Source of the DNA: Thermosynechococcus sp. WC_1
GTDB taxonomy: Bacteria > Cyanobacteriota > Cyanobacteriia > Thermosynechococcales > Thermosynechococcaceae
NCBI GenBank assembly: GCA_020058975.1
Contig: JAGVDA010000004.1
Location: 1 to 43,101, forward strand
Reading direction: 5' to 3'
Length of the DNA stretch: 43,101 nt
This document shows positions 12,443-19,799 of the stretch, in pieces. A program made the translations under genes and the position numbers. The notes beneath the pieces were generated by a model. The model ran no database searches. It worked only from the letters and a program-made list of their open reading frames with translations, and was not told the DNA's origin. Positions within the stretch are counted from its first letter, which is position 1. Each line of letters opens with the position of its first letter.

Positions 12443-12775
12443 TTAAATCTCAAAAACTCCTGTGATTCCATGGAAAGAGGGGGATTCAATGGAAAGGCAA
12501 CGCTTATCATCCCCATCAAAAAAAAATTCCATTTTTGTTTCGGAAAGGACAGATTTTATCACTCGCTGATTTAGCAATGAATAAAAGCTATCTAGGAGAG
12601 AATGATGAATCTCTCCTAGCCTCAAGATTGGACGGCATCGAGGGGCAAATAGATCATCTACAAAAACAAGATTTGCTTGAAGCTTCCCCACGTCGAGAGA
12701 ATAGAATTCTATCTTTGACAGATAAAACCCTGTCAAAGATACTCTTTCCCCAAATTTTTCCAATGAATCATTCAT
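12443..12775 (-). CDS. Unknown protein (110 aa)
   Basis: 110 residues from MNDSLEKFGERVSLTGFYLS. The start overlaps the previous stop (TTGGAGGACGACGATGAATGA region), with GGAGG inside the upstream gene as ribosome site. It looks like a compact beta-rich domain (IEFYSLDVGKLQANLVFVDD). No family recognised. An upstream extension to 12814 would lie inside the neighbouring gene. Confidence 0.6.
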   Translation of the reverse strand: MNDSLEKFGERVSLTGFYLSKIEFYSLDVGKLQANLVFVDDLFAPRCRPILRLGEIHHSLLDSFYSLLNQRVIKSVLSETKMEFFFDGDDKRCLSIESPSFHGITGVFEI

Positions 12776-13079
12776 CGTCGTCCTCCAAGTCCTCAAAACT
12801 ATCGACACTATCAACCCAAGTCATTCCCCCAGGCCCCGCGCCTTCATCTCGCTCATATCTTTGCCGGAGCAATTCACTCTTCTCCTTTGCCGCCTCAATC
12901 TCTTCTTCGCTAGCACCAGCCTCCGATAGCATAATGTGATACCAAAACGCTTCCGCTGCAATAAGGTATGCGGCGGAGTATGCACCGTTAAACCGACGCT
13001 TCAAATACTGAGCGATTCTGCCATTCTTTGAGGTTGAAGTTGGCGTTGATTGGATATTGACCTGGATTCGATTTGGCAT
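12768..13079 (-). CDS. Unknown protein with acidic tail (103 aa)
   Basis: 103 residues, MPNRIQVNIQSTPTSTSKNG, then a basic helix (RIAQYLKRRFNGAYSAAYLI), a charged helix and a very acidic end (EDLEDDDE). Its start overlaps the previous stop as TAATG. The overall plan (short beta strand, helices, acidic tail) could fit a small nucleic-acid- or protein-binding factor, but no family is recognised. Confidence 0.6.
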   Translation of the reverse strand: MPNRIQVNIQSTPTSTSKNGRIAQYLKRRFNGAYSAAYLIAAEAFWYHIMLSEAGASEEEIEAAKEKSELLRQRYERDEGAGPGGMTWVDSVDSFEDLEDDDE

Positions 13080-13414
13080 TAGTACCAATCGCCTCCTTGA
13101 GTCTTTTCTAGCCTTCTTTCTGTAGGCAGGTAAAATAACTCCTGGTTGGAGGGATCTCCCTCTTTCTCGCATTCGAAATCCAGGAAACTAGGCCATCGAA
13201 TCCTTAGCCAAATTGACCTTTCATCGGTGACACAGCGATCGCCTTTTTCTTCCGGCTCCACCAAGACACTGAAATCACAGCCAGATTTGAGCAAGACCCA
13301 GCACAGTCCAACATTCTCTTGTGCCGAAGGGGTGTCTCTATCCCCCCACTCAGGAAGGGGGACAATGCTTTTTTCGCAGATTTCGATTAGTTTTTCTCTT
13401 GAATAATTAGTCAT
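13079..13414 (-). CDS. Unknown protein (111 aa)
   Basis: 111 residues starting MTNYSREKLIEICEKSIVPL, an N-terminal helix followed by beta-like segments (VGLCWVLLKSGCDFSVLVEP, SIWLRIRWPSFLDFECE). It overlaps the genes on both sides (ATGA at its start, TAATG at its end). A small alpha/beta protein of unknown role. Confidence 0.6.
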   Translation of the reverse strand: MTNYSREKLIEICEKSIVPLPEWGDRDTPSAQENVGLCWVLLKSGCDFSVLVEPEEKGDRCVTDERSIWLRIRWPSFLDFECEKEGDPSNQELFYLPTERRLEKTQGGDWY

Positions 13415-13527
13415 GATTTACTTATCTCCACGCAAATATTGACCATTCCACGCAAACTTAGTTGGATACTGAGGCCATAGGCTTTCCCGCAAACGCATTG
13501 ATACGCATTGACTTGTGTCGGATTCAT
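13411..13527 (-). CDS. Very small gene (38 aa) with ATGA couplings
   Basis: MNPTQVNAYQCVCGKAYGLS then IQLSLRGMVNICVEISKS: 38 residues. It starts at 13527 directly after the upstream TGA, behind AAGGGGGAG, and its TGA overlaps the next ATG as ATGA. Both junctions match the operon's style, so it is probably translated. The CVCG and later Cys could hold a metal. Two 9-bp repeats (CCACGCAAA) and two CGCATTGA repeats also lie in this stretch. Confidence 0.55.
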   Translation of the reverse strand: MNPTQVNAYQCVCGKAYGLSIQLSLRGMVNICVEISKS

Positions 13528-13824
13528 TCACTCCCCCTTCCCAGTACTATTTGCATTTTGATCTTCACCTCTTAGTCGAGGCGGCACCCAGCCGTTCCAC
13601 TTCTGCTCATCGGGGAAAGTTTCCCAATCAATAGCGTTTCCTTCCCAAATATCAATGATTTGGCGTGTCGCAGCGTCCCATGCGGTCTGGATAGGCTGCG
13701 GCAAGGCTTCCCACTCTGGCATTGGCTCCCCCATGAAATTTTTGTTGTCGGTGCTTGCGGCATAGGCCTTATATGCACTTTTCGCTATGGATTCATAGGA
13801 ATTTCCGCGCATTGGTTTAGTCAT
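13528..13824 (-). CDS. Unknown protein (98 aa)
   Basis: 98 residues, MTKPMRGNSYESIAKSAYKA. The segment EWEALPQPIQTAWDAATRQI, with many Trp residues around WETFPDEQKWNGWVPP, resembles small phage or plasmid proteins with a WxxxPxxxxxxW layout, but I cannot name one. The start overlaps the previous gene as ATGA. Confidence 0.6.
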   Translation of the reverse strand: MTKPMRGNSYESIAKSAYKAYAASTDNKNFMGEPMPEWEALPQPIQTAWDAATRQIIDIWEGNAIDWETFPDEQKWNGWVPPRLRGEDQNANSTGKGE

Positions 13825-14060
13825 TTCACTAAGCTCTCCCATGTATTTTTCTCGATATCCGCCAGCTCCCTAGCCAACTCCATCAGTCGATTAATCCAAG
13901 CCTCATCTTGCCAATGCCCTAAGGAATCGCCATCCTCGTCATAAACAGGGCGATCATTGCTGACCTTGAGTGCATGAGCGACAAGCTGTTGTGTAAGTTC
14001 ATGCTTAGAGGCTCGTTGCTGCATGGCATTGTGGGCGCGGTCTACGGCTTTTTTTGTCAT
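13821..14060 (-). CDS. Small helical protein (79 aa)
   Basis: 79 residues from MTKKAVDRAHNAMQQRASKH. Mostly helix, with a D/E-rich loop (VYDEDGDSLGHWQDEA) and a final helix (LMELARELADIEKNTWESLV). The ATGA overlap with the methyltransferase upstream selects this start. A longer in-frame extension would overlap the methyltransferase by 200 bases and is rejected. Function unknown. Confidence 0.6.
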   Translation of the reverse strand: MTKKAVDRAHNAMQQRASKHELTQQLVAHALKVSNDRPVYDEDGDSLGHWQDEAWINRLMELARELADIEKNTWESLVK

Positions 14061-14626
14061 GGGACAATAATCCTCGTTCCAAATTTGCTGAAATTCTTGA
14101 AAAATCGCGTCGAGTCCGCACCGAAGTACAGAATCACGCTCGGGAAAAATGGGCGATCGCCTAAGAATTTGATTCGTCCATTTGACGTCATCCCATCCTC
14201 TGGATCCGTGCAGGTATGCTCGCGGCTGCTGTGAATAATCCCGCTGGCTATTCGGCACTTTGCAGGTCGCTTGCTCAAGGTCTCAGGACCGTTGTATCCA
14301 ATGTAAATAGCCTCAGGAAATTTGCCTGTGCGGTAGCACATAACGAGATTGTCCAACCAATGTAAGGCAGATGGCCCCTTGGGGACACCTTTTGGTGTTT
14401 GGCTGCCTGGAGGATTCAAAAATACATTTTGCGCTTGCCACGACTGACTCAGTCCGTCATCTTCTTTGCCATAGAACCGATAAGCCTGCACGTATTGATT
14501 CATAGCCACACTAGAGGCAACATCTAGGTCAATCAGCCCATAGAAGGTTTCTCTTGCCGCATCCAAAATTCCTTTAGGAGTAGGGTGCTCGCACGTTTCC
14601 TGCTTTTGCATTGCTTCTAATGTCAT
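14057..14626 (-). CDS. Phage-type DNA N6-adenine methyltransferase (Dam-like)
   Basis: 189 residues with the layout of the phage Dam-type family: DLDVASS (motif-I-like, 33-39), a GLSQSW region, and the catalytic NPPG at 71-74 followed by a lysine/proline-rich loop. It would transfer a methyl group to adenine N6 in DNA. No matching restriction enzyme is seen, so protection or regulation of plasmid DNA is likely. ATG 14626 follows GGGAGG and overlaps the upstream stop as ATGA. The next gene encodes another methyltransferase-fold protein, so the two may work as a pair. Target unknown. Confidence 0.8.
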   Translation of the reverse strand: MTLEAMQKQETCEHPTPKGILDAARETFYGLIDLDVASSVAMNQYVQAYRFYGKEDDGLSQSWQAQNVFLNPPGSQTPKGVPKGPSALHWLDNLVMCYRTGKFPEAIYIGYNGPETLSKRPAKCRIASGIIHSSREHTCTDPEDGMTSNGRIKFLGDRPFFPSVILYFGADSTRFFKNFSKFGTRIIVP

Positions 14627-15147
14627 AATCCTCCCAAATTAAAAACAAAGGGACACCTAATACCTAGAGACCTCCAAGACCATGTTCTTTGCCAAACCAT
14701 CCAGGCGACTTCCCTTGTGTCAGATACGAGAGGATTTCCCGAAATCAAATACCGGAAGTTGTCAGCGTGAGCCTTTAGCCAATCAATGTGATCGCCTCCA
14801 GGCTCTAAGTCGCTAAGCCTCAGTAGGAATGCCACCCCCCACGGAGAATGCTCATAGGCAAGAGGCAAGATCTGACTCGCTAGGTTGATGGGGGGATGAG
14901 TGACAGTGGCCCAGTTTCGGCAGTCTGCGCTAGGCATCCGGCGCATACTATCCGCCCAATATTCCCAAAATTGGACAGTAGTCGCATCCCCAGGGCAATT
15001 TAATCCCCACTCAATATCAATGTCAGACACCATACAATCTAGTCCCCGCAGACCCTTGGTGATTGAACCTTGTCCTGCGCATGGGTCAAAACACAGTTCG
15101 GGAAACTGAGGCACGGTCTCAATCAAAATCTTTGTATTAGTTTTCAT
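14623..15147 (-). CDS. Methyltransferase-fold protein, possibly degenerate (174 aa)
   Basis: 174 residues. CFDPCAGQGSIT at 19-30 is a clear AdoMet-binding motif I (DPCAGxG). The expected catalytic NPPx is replaced by THPPIN (83-88), so catalysis is uncertain. It may be inactive, or a regulatory partner of the Dam-like protein encoded next. The DIDIEWGLNCPGD segment fits motif II. It starts at 15147, 11 bases before the preceding gene ends. Most similar in plan to small plasmid or phage DNA methylases. Confidence 0.65.
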   Translation of the reverse strand: MKTNTKILIETVPQFPELCFDPCAGQGSITKGLRGLDCMVSDIDIEWGLNCPGDATTVQFWEYWADSMRRMPSADCRNWATVTHPPINLASQILPLAYEHSPWGVAFLLRLSDLEPGGDHIDWLKAHADNFRYLISGNPLVSDTREVAWMVWQRTWSWRSLGIRCPFVFNLGGL

Positions 15148-15424
15148 CGAACACCTTCAGTAAATGACGAAATTCAGCCTTGATCCGAAGCGTTACAGGG
15201 CCTTCGCGCAGACTATCTTCAATAACTCCATGAACTTGTTTCCGCTCTTTCGCTGTCAGATTTCTCCATTTGGCAATGGAATAATCACCAAAAAGCAATG
15301 CTTGCGGCCCCGCAGCGCATGTAGGCCCGTAAGAAATGCCGTTATCGCGACACCATTGCTCAGCAGCGTATAGAGCCTCAAAATCTTTCTTCCCTTCGAA
15401 AACTTTTACAAAATTTTCAGTCAT
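15137..15424 (-). CDS. Conserved small protein (95 aa) next to parM
   Basis: 95 residues. The central part reads ISYGPTCAAGPQALLFGDYS then IAKWRNLTAKERKQVHGVIE, a pattern I remember from small phage and plasmid proteins (SYGPMQGP...GDYDVAKWRNL) of unknown role. It is the first gene after parM, the place where ParR-type adaptors sit, but it has no visible ribbon-helix-helix pattern. The start overlaps the parM stop by 8 bases. Confidence 0.55.
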   Translation of the reverse strand: MTENFVKVFEGKKDFEALYAAEQWCRDNGISYGPTCAAGPQALLFGDYSIAKWRNLTAKERKQVHGVIEDSLREGPVTLRIKAEFRHLLKVFDEN

Positions 15425-16406
15425 GAAACACCTTCAAAAACAACGCTAATGGGTCACTCAGCCGATATGCCAATGGTTTTTTATCCAGTTCGGGGAAATG
15501 CTCATGGACATGGGCAACCAATGACTTGGCCTCACACTTCTGCGTAAAGCTGCGGTCAACCAATGGCAAAAAGATTGGGGCATTCCCCCCGCCAACATAG
15601 ATCCGATCAGTATCAGCGATCGCAGAGACTGCGCTCAGCTTGCGCTTTAAGCCCAACCAATAGTTCTCCAATACCGCAGGCACTTTCCCGATCACTTTGT
15701 CGGCTCTTGTCCCAAACAAGTCTCGCAACGGACGGTCATTTTTCCTCAGCAAAAACCGAAACACGGCATGAGCCGTTGTCACTTCGTCCATCACAGGAAT
15801 TGGCAGCTCCGCCAATAGCCTCACCATCCCCCAACCCACAAAGCATTGAGGTATTCCATTCACACACCCTCCCTTTACTGGCAACAACGAGACGTCCTTT
15901 TGACCAAAAATCAGCAAGATCCCTTCATCAATCAGGGACGCCAGCCCAGCTCCTTCTGGATGTAGTTGCACGGGTTGCCCCAGTGTCACAGACGCCCGTC
16001 TTCCATTAATCTTTGCGCCATACAGCTCCTCTGTTAGCTCAAACGCTAGATCACTAAAACCCTCCGATTCATTCGCTGGCAACATCACTGCCAACTCTAA
16101 CAAGGTGGCGTCTGTATCAATCTGACCCACAGATGCCAAAATCTTGGCGATCGCTGTCCTCGACTTATCTTCCTTATCTGCTGGTTCCTTCCCAGCTCCT
16201 TCCCCAACAATCCAGCAGGTACCGTCCGTCATTTTCAACACAACGGTATCCTTACTCGCCAAATGCAGCTTGTCGCCATACAGATCTGGATGCAGTGGCA
16301 CGATGCCCGGTGGCTGCGTCAGATACTGGATCAAACCGTCGTCCTCTCGAAAAATAATCTTGGTCGTTGATACGCCCAAGTCCACAATTACAAAAACTTT
16401 TTTCAC
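15417..16406 (-). CDS. parM: ParM/StbA-type actin-like ATPase
   Basis: About 329 residues of the actin/Hsp70 fold. Phosphate-1 is VDLGVSTTK (residues 8-16) and the adenosine loop is YVGGGNAP (near residue 270). The overall length fits ParM and the AlfA/Alp families. Such proteins form filaments that push plasmid copies apart, with a DNA-binding adaptor gripping an iteron centromere. The phosphate-2 region (DEGILLIFGQKDVSLLPV) is diverged from classical ParM. The start is the GTG at 16406, 11 bases past the anti-16S match AAAGGAGGTGAT. TTG 16409 is also possible, while GTG 16418 overlaps the site itself. It leads the 14-gene minus operon. Iterons (16463-16495) lie just upstream. Confidence 0.75.
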   Translation of the reverse strand: MKKVFVIVDLGVSTTKIIFREDDGLIQYLTQPPGIVPLHPDLYGDKLHLASKDTVVLKMTDGTCWIVGEGAGKEPADKEDKSRTAIAKILASVGQIDTDATLLELAVMLPANESEGFSDLAFELTEELYGAKINGRRASVTLGQPVQLHPEGAGLASLIDEGILLIFGQKDVSLLPVKGGCVNGIPQCFVGWGMVRLLAELPIPVMDEVTTAHAVFRFLLRKNDRPLRDLFGTRADKVIGKVPAVLENYWLGLKRKLSAVSAIADTDRIYVGGGNAPIFLPLVDRSFTQKCEAKSLVAHVHEHFPELDKKPLAYRLSDPLALFLKVFHD

Positions 16407-16438
16407 CAAACCAATCACCTCCTTTTCCTCTGCAATTC

Positions 16439-16500
16439 AATATACTACTTTTTCGCCTTTTTGGTAGACTTACGGTAGACTTACAGTAGACCTAAATTAG
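16439..16500 (-). promoter_or_regulatory. Iteron site and promoter upstream of parM (putative parC)
   Basis: Three 11-bp direct repeats: GGTAGACTTAC at 16463-16473 and 16474-16484, and AGTAGACCTAA at 16485-16495. A minus-strand TATATT (16444-16439) could be the -10 box, with its -35 region falling in the iterons. This is the usual layout of a par centromere that also represses its operon. The match is by arrangement, not by known sequence. Confidence 0.6.
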
Positions 16501-16611
16501 GAAAACGCACGATGTACGCCCCCAGCCGTTTTGAGTGGGTTTGAGGAGGAGGGGGGCTATTCCATCGGTCGGAAAACAGACTTCCTGAGTTTTTTTACGG
16601 AGAAAAAAAAG

Positions 16612-16881
16612 ATGCCATCACAGCCATCGCAAAACGATTTTATAAAAATGATGATCAGCGAAGTGATTGAATCAAGAAAATCCCAGGAGGAAAATGCGAC
16701 AGATTTATTTTCAGAAGCTCGCGACAACACAAACACAATTCAGCGACAGATCGTTCTTGGACTTCAATCCCGTCTCAGCAAGCTTGTGGAGAACGATGGC
16801 AGCATTCAAGAAATCCATGAGCTGAGCATGTGTATTTGTGCCAATTTAGAAATCAAGGCGCACATTGATCACATCTTTTGA
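16612..16881 (+). CDS. Small coiled-coil-like protein (89 aa)
   Basis: 89 residues from MPSQPSQNDFIKMMISEVIE, Glu/Lys/Ser-rich, mostly helix. ATG 16612 lies behind ACGGAG. It is the first gene of the plus-strand operon that continues to the relaxase, diverging from parM. No family recognised. It could be a small accessory DNA-binding protein, but nothing in the sequence proves it. Confidence 0.55.
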   Translation: MPSQPSQNDFIKMMISEVIESRKSQEENATDLFSEARDNTNTIQRQIVLGLQSRLSKLVENDGSIQEIHELSMCICANLEIKAHIDHIF

Positions 16882-16889
16882 TTTGCATT

Positions 16890-17054
16890 ATGGAAAGAAC
16901 GCTACAGATGCTCCTTGGTCGCCGTCCGATCTTGTGGGCATACCTATCTCAAAAAGTCGATGAGAGGCTCGTCTGGAACCTGAGGGATTTTGCTTGGTGC
17001 TATAAGGTTCAATTTTTGGAAAGTTGCTTGAGGCAGGATCGTTATGTCAAATAA
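16890..17054 (+). CDS. Small basic Trp-rich ORF (54 aa)
   Basis: 54 residues (MERTLQMLLGRRPILWAYLS, VDERLVWNLRDFAWCYKVQF) with a stop that overlaps the next start by 11 bases. It fills the 160-base gap between two genes. The ribosome site is poor. The regular hydrophobic-charged pattern suggests a helix pair. It could be real but is not strongly supported. Confidence 0.4.
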   Translation: MERTLQMLLGRRPILWAYLSQKVDERLVWNLRDFAWCYKVQFLESCLRQDRYVK

Positions 17055-18042
17055 AACAGGAATTGCTTGGACGGATGAGACGGCAAATTGGATTGTGGGA
17101 TGCTCAAAAATCAGCCAAGGGTGTCGTTCATGTTACGCCGCCACTGCCGCAAACTCGCCGCGCTTGCAACAGTTTGACCAATATAAAGGCGTTGTTGATG
17201 GCGACGGCAACTGGAATGGAGAGATTGCTTTTGTCCCAAAGGTTCTGGGTCAGTTAATAAGAAGCAAAAAACGGAGACGTGTCTTCGCCCCATCCATGGG
17301 TGATCCGTTCCATCAAGGGGTCAAGGATGAATGGCTGGATCAGTTTTTTGTAACAGTGGCGTTGACTCCTCACATTACTTATCAGGTGTTGACCAAAAGG
17401 CCAGAACGGATGTTGGAGTATTGTGATCGGTTGTATGGAGATCGCTTTAGGCACCAGATTCAACTTAGAGGTCTTGAAAGGGATGAAAATCTTACAAAGA
17501 TTTATAATCGAAATCTTCCATTGAGCAACCTTTGGCTTGGCGTTACGGTCGAAAATGAAGCGGCAGCAAATGAGCGTATCCCCTTGCTTTTGCAAACTCC
17601 AGCCGCTGTAAGGTTTCTGAGTGTAGAGCCTTTGTTAGAAGCTATAGACCTAGTGGATGGAGAAATGCATAATCCTGGGTTTGGAGAAGGTCATCCATGG
17701 CTGAATCCTTTAGGAGGAATCGTGTATGACAATGAAGGAAATTTCTCTTGTGCGCCAGCAATAGATTGGGGAATTATAGGTGGAGAGAGCGGATCTGCCG
17801 CACGCCCATTTGAGATGGAATGGGCGCAATTACTAATCAACCAATTTCAGGAAGCAAAGATTCCTATTTTCATGAAGCAGGTCGGCAGCAATGCTTTCTA
17901 CGAAGGCAAACCGTTCAAAACCAAGTCCCGCGCTGGGTCAGACCCGAAGGAATGGCCTGAATGGGCGCAAATACAAGAGTTCCCAGATAGCTCAATTATC
18001 CCCAACTTGGAATCAGGTGAAGATATCTCGGAGAGTTTTTGA
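17044..18042 (+). CDS. DUF5131 (phage Gp37/Gp68-like) protein
   Basis: 332 residues opening with IAWTDETANWIVGCSKISQGC, the hallmark of the DUF5131 (phage Gp37/Gp68) family, with conserved cysteines at 20, 27 and 30 (GC-x6-C-xx-C). The family also shows VLTKRPER (near 118) and GGESG (near 256), both visible here. The three cysteines resemble an iron-sulfur-binding radical-SAM type cluster, which is an inference from pattern. It is common on phages and plasmids and the function is not established to my knowledge. ATG 17044 has a poor ribosome site, and the upstream small gene overlaps it. Confidence 0.85.
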   Translation: MSNKTGIAWTDETANWIVGCSKISQGCRSCYAATAANSPRLQQFDQYKGVVDGDGNWNGEIAFVPKVLGQLIRSKKRRRVFAPSMGDPFHQGVKDEWLDQFFVTVALTPHITYQVLTKRPERMLEYCDRLYGDRFRHQIQLRGLERDENLTKIYNRNLPLSNLWLGVTVENEAAANERIPLLLQTPAAVRFLSVEPLLEAIDLVDGEMHNPGFGEGHPWLNPLGGIVYDNEGNFSCAPAIDWGIIGGESGSAARPFEMEWAQLLINQFQEAKIPIFMKQVGSNAFYEGKPFKTKSRAGSDPKEWPEWAQIQEFPDSSIIPNLESGEDISESF

Positions 18043-18266
18043 TGAGTATTAATAAAAGAGAAGGGTTTAAGTCGTTAAATTGCTCTTTTTCAATCCATAA
18101 AAATGGGAAAAGAGCTTACGTTTTATATGACGAAAACCCTGGGATGTACTTTATCTTCAAGGTTGTTGACGAAGGGGGAGGTGGCAGGCCAGCAATTGTA
18201 GATATTGATTTTAATCTTGAATCAGCACTAGATAATGCAAAAGAATTTGTGGAAGAAACCCTATGA
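18042..18266 (+). CDS. Small protein, unknown function (74 aa)
   Basis: 74 residues from ATG 18042, sharing one base with the DUF5131 stop (TGATG). Beta-rich (SIHKNGKRAYVLYDENPGMY, FIFKVVDEGGGGRPAIVDID) and ending in a helix. Overlaps the next start as ATGA. No family recognised. Confidence 0.6.
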   Translation: MSINKREGFKSLNCSFSIHKNGKRAYVLYDENPGMYFIFKVVDEGGGGRPAIVDIDFNLESALDNAKEFVEETL

Positions 18267-18841
18267 CCGATCACGGAATAGTAGCCGCAGACTGGCAATT
18301 GGATGCAGCGGATAGATTGACGGCAATTGTGCTGCCGTTGGTATTGCAAATCGAAACGCATCCAGATGGATCTTTTTATTGGCCCAACACGCCTGCAACG
18401 GCTTGGATGTTTAAGACAATCGAACAAATAATTAAGTGCAATGAGTTCCCTTATCAAATAGGCGATCGTGTTTATTTGAAAGAACAGTGGAACCAGCCAA
18501 ACTCAACATCTCTAGCTATTGCTAAGAGCCAAGCTTGCCCAGGGAGTGTCGCTGAAAAAACATGGCATTGGAACCCAGCCGAAACCATGCCACCTGAAGT
18601 CGCTCGGTATTGGGTTGAGGTGACGGCGGTTAAAGTGGTGCAGATGAGGGATGTTCTTGAAAATATAGCGGATTGCTCTGGGCTGTCCGACGCAGCTTTG
18701 TTTACTGGCGAAGAAGGGGCCTGGAAAAATTTTTGGAAAGCGGCAAAAAAGAACTGGAACGCAGCCCATCCTAAGCATCCGTGGCAAAGAGATCGCTGGG
18801 TTGTTGTGTTGGAGGTGAAAAATGCTAAAAAATCTGCTTAA
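18263..18841 (+). CDS. ASCH-like phage/plasmid protein (192 aa)
   Basis: 192 residues. The order GDRVYLKEQW (66-75), YWVEVTAVKVVQMRDVLEN, FWKAAKKNWN and final WQRDRWVVVLEVKN follows the phage ASCH-like pattern (GDRLWVRE..., then WVWVxEF), a beta-barrel family that can bind RNA or nucleotides. Its role in phages is unclear. It overlaps the upstream gene by ATGA and the next by 20 bases. It travels with DUF5131, as these two often do in mobile elements. Confidence 0.6.
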   Translation: MTDHGIVAADWQLDAADRLTAIVLPLVLQIETHPDGSFYWPNTPATAWMFKTIEQIIKCNEFPYQIGDRVYLKEQWNQPNSTSLAIAKSQACPGSVAEKTWHWNPAETMPPEVARYWVEVTAVKVVQMRDVLENIADCSGLSDAALFTGEEGAWKNFWKAAKKNWNAAHPKHPWQRDRWVVVLEVKNAKKSA

Positions 18842-19508
18842 GACTTGGGCGGAGTTGGCCCCTGATGAGATTGAGTTAAAAGAAGGTGGAGAGTATGTTT
18901 TTACAAAAACAATTGATTGGACATTCTATCCCGAAATAGTTTCTATTTACGATTCTTTTTTTGAAGAACCTTACACTAAAGACATGCTACAAGGCTATAC
19001 ACAGCGGTGTATCCATACCAGAGGCTGGTACTTTTCTCTTGAACAATTACCCGATTACAGCAAAGCAGACGTGAGAACAAAAGTAGAGGATCAGCCTCAT
19101 CAATGCGGCAAATATAAAGATGCTTGCCATGAGGTTTTATTGATCGCCTATCTTAACGCTCTAACGAGTCAGCTCCCCATCCATCGTGGTGTATGGCGGC
19201 ATTTCAAAGGGGATGTAGTGGAAGTTGTGGGAATCTTCCCTTTTGGCACGAGGGATTGTGATGACGATGACTACACAGAAGAAGGTCTGTTCACCTTCGA
19301 GGATGACCCAGCGCTGTCGTTTCAACTAATTTGCTGGGGCGACGGATACATGGAGTTTCAGCATACTGCTCTAAGCCTAGGCTTTTTGCCGCCTCGTGTC
19401 GCCTACAGGCATGATGGCAAAGGCTTTTTGCGAACGCCTGACAACTTTCTCTCATTGGTCGGGCCTGAGCACGCAGAGGATGAAGGGTTGTTGCGGTTTA
19501 CTAAATAA
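18822..19508 (+). CDS. Unknown protein (228 aa), possible DUF1653-like segment
   Basis: 228 residues. The phrase HRGVWRHFKGDVVEVVGIFP resembles the DUF1653 pattern (YRHFKGNxYxVLG), a small beta domain. The rest (DDDDYTEEGLFTFEDDPALS, ICWGDGYMEF) is acidic and unrecognised. ATG 18822 overlaps the previous gene by 20 bases. It has no membrane or signal segment. Confidence 0.55.
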   Translation: MLKNLLKTWAELAPDEIELKEGGEYVFTKTIDWTFYPEIVSIYDSFFEEPYTKDMLQGYTQRCIHTRGWYFSLEQLPDYSKADVRTKVEDQPHQCGKYKDACHEVLLIAYLNALTSQLPIHRGVWRHFKGDVVEVVGIFPFGTRDCDDDDYTEEGLFTFEDDPALSFQLICWGDGYMEFQHTALSLGFLPPRVAYRHDGKGFLRTPDNFLSLVGPEHAEDEGLLRFTK

Positions 19509-19514
19509 AAAGCA

Positions 19515-19799
19515 ATGAATAATTTTTGGATACTGCCTGCATCTGGTTTAAACCAAGCAGAATTTTCTAGGAAAGTTGGTGTAACGCAAGCCGTATTGTC
19601 AATGTATCTAAATGGCAAACGAACAACGTCTACCAATGTCTTGCAAAAGATCTCAAAGGCATTCAAAATTTCAGTCGAAGATATCTTGTCGATTAATACT
19701 GCTCCAAGCCTGGAAGATGCGGCACTACTGTTGTTAGCCGCAAGGCTAAAAAGCTTTTCTACGCAGCAAATTAAGGGGCTGACAGCGTTCTTGAGCTAG
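19515..19799 (+). CDS. XRE-family helix-turn-helix regulator (94 aa)
   Basis: 94 residues with LNQAEFSRKVGVTQAVLSMY LNGKRTTSTNVLQKISKAF, a classic Cro/CI-type HTH (about residues 12-52), followed by a dimerisation-like helix. It lies immediately before the relaxase (stop 19799, next ATG 19800), so it may autoregulate the relaxase operon. The ribosome site (AAATAAAAAGC region) is weak. The operator was not identified. Confidence 0.85.
   Translation: MNNFWILPASGLNQAEFSRKVGVTQAVLSMYLNGKRTTSTNVLQKISKAFKISVEDILSINTAPSLEDAALLLLAARLKSFSTQQIKGLTAFLS

Noticed and set aside
13415-13527. Operator or origin from repeats CCACGCAAA and CGCATTGA
   Set aside because: The stretch is better explained as a 38-codon gene with coupled start and stop, and the repeats are short.
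14057-14258. N-terminal extension of the gene at 13821 to 14258
   Set aside because: It would overlap the Dam-like methylase by 200 bases. The ATGA start at 14060 fits the operon.
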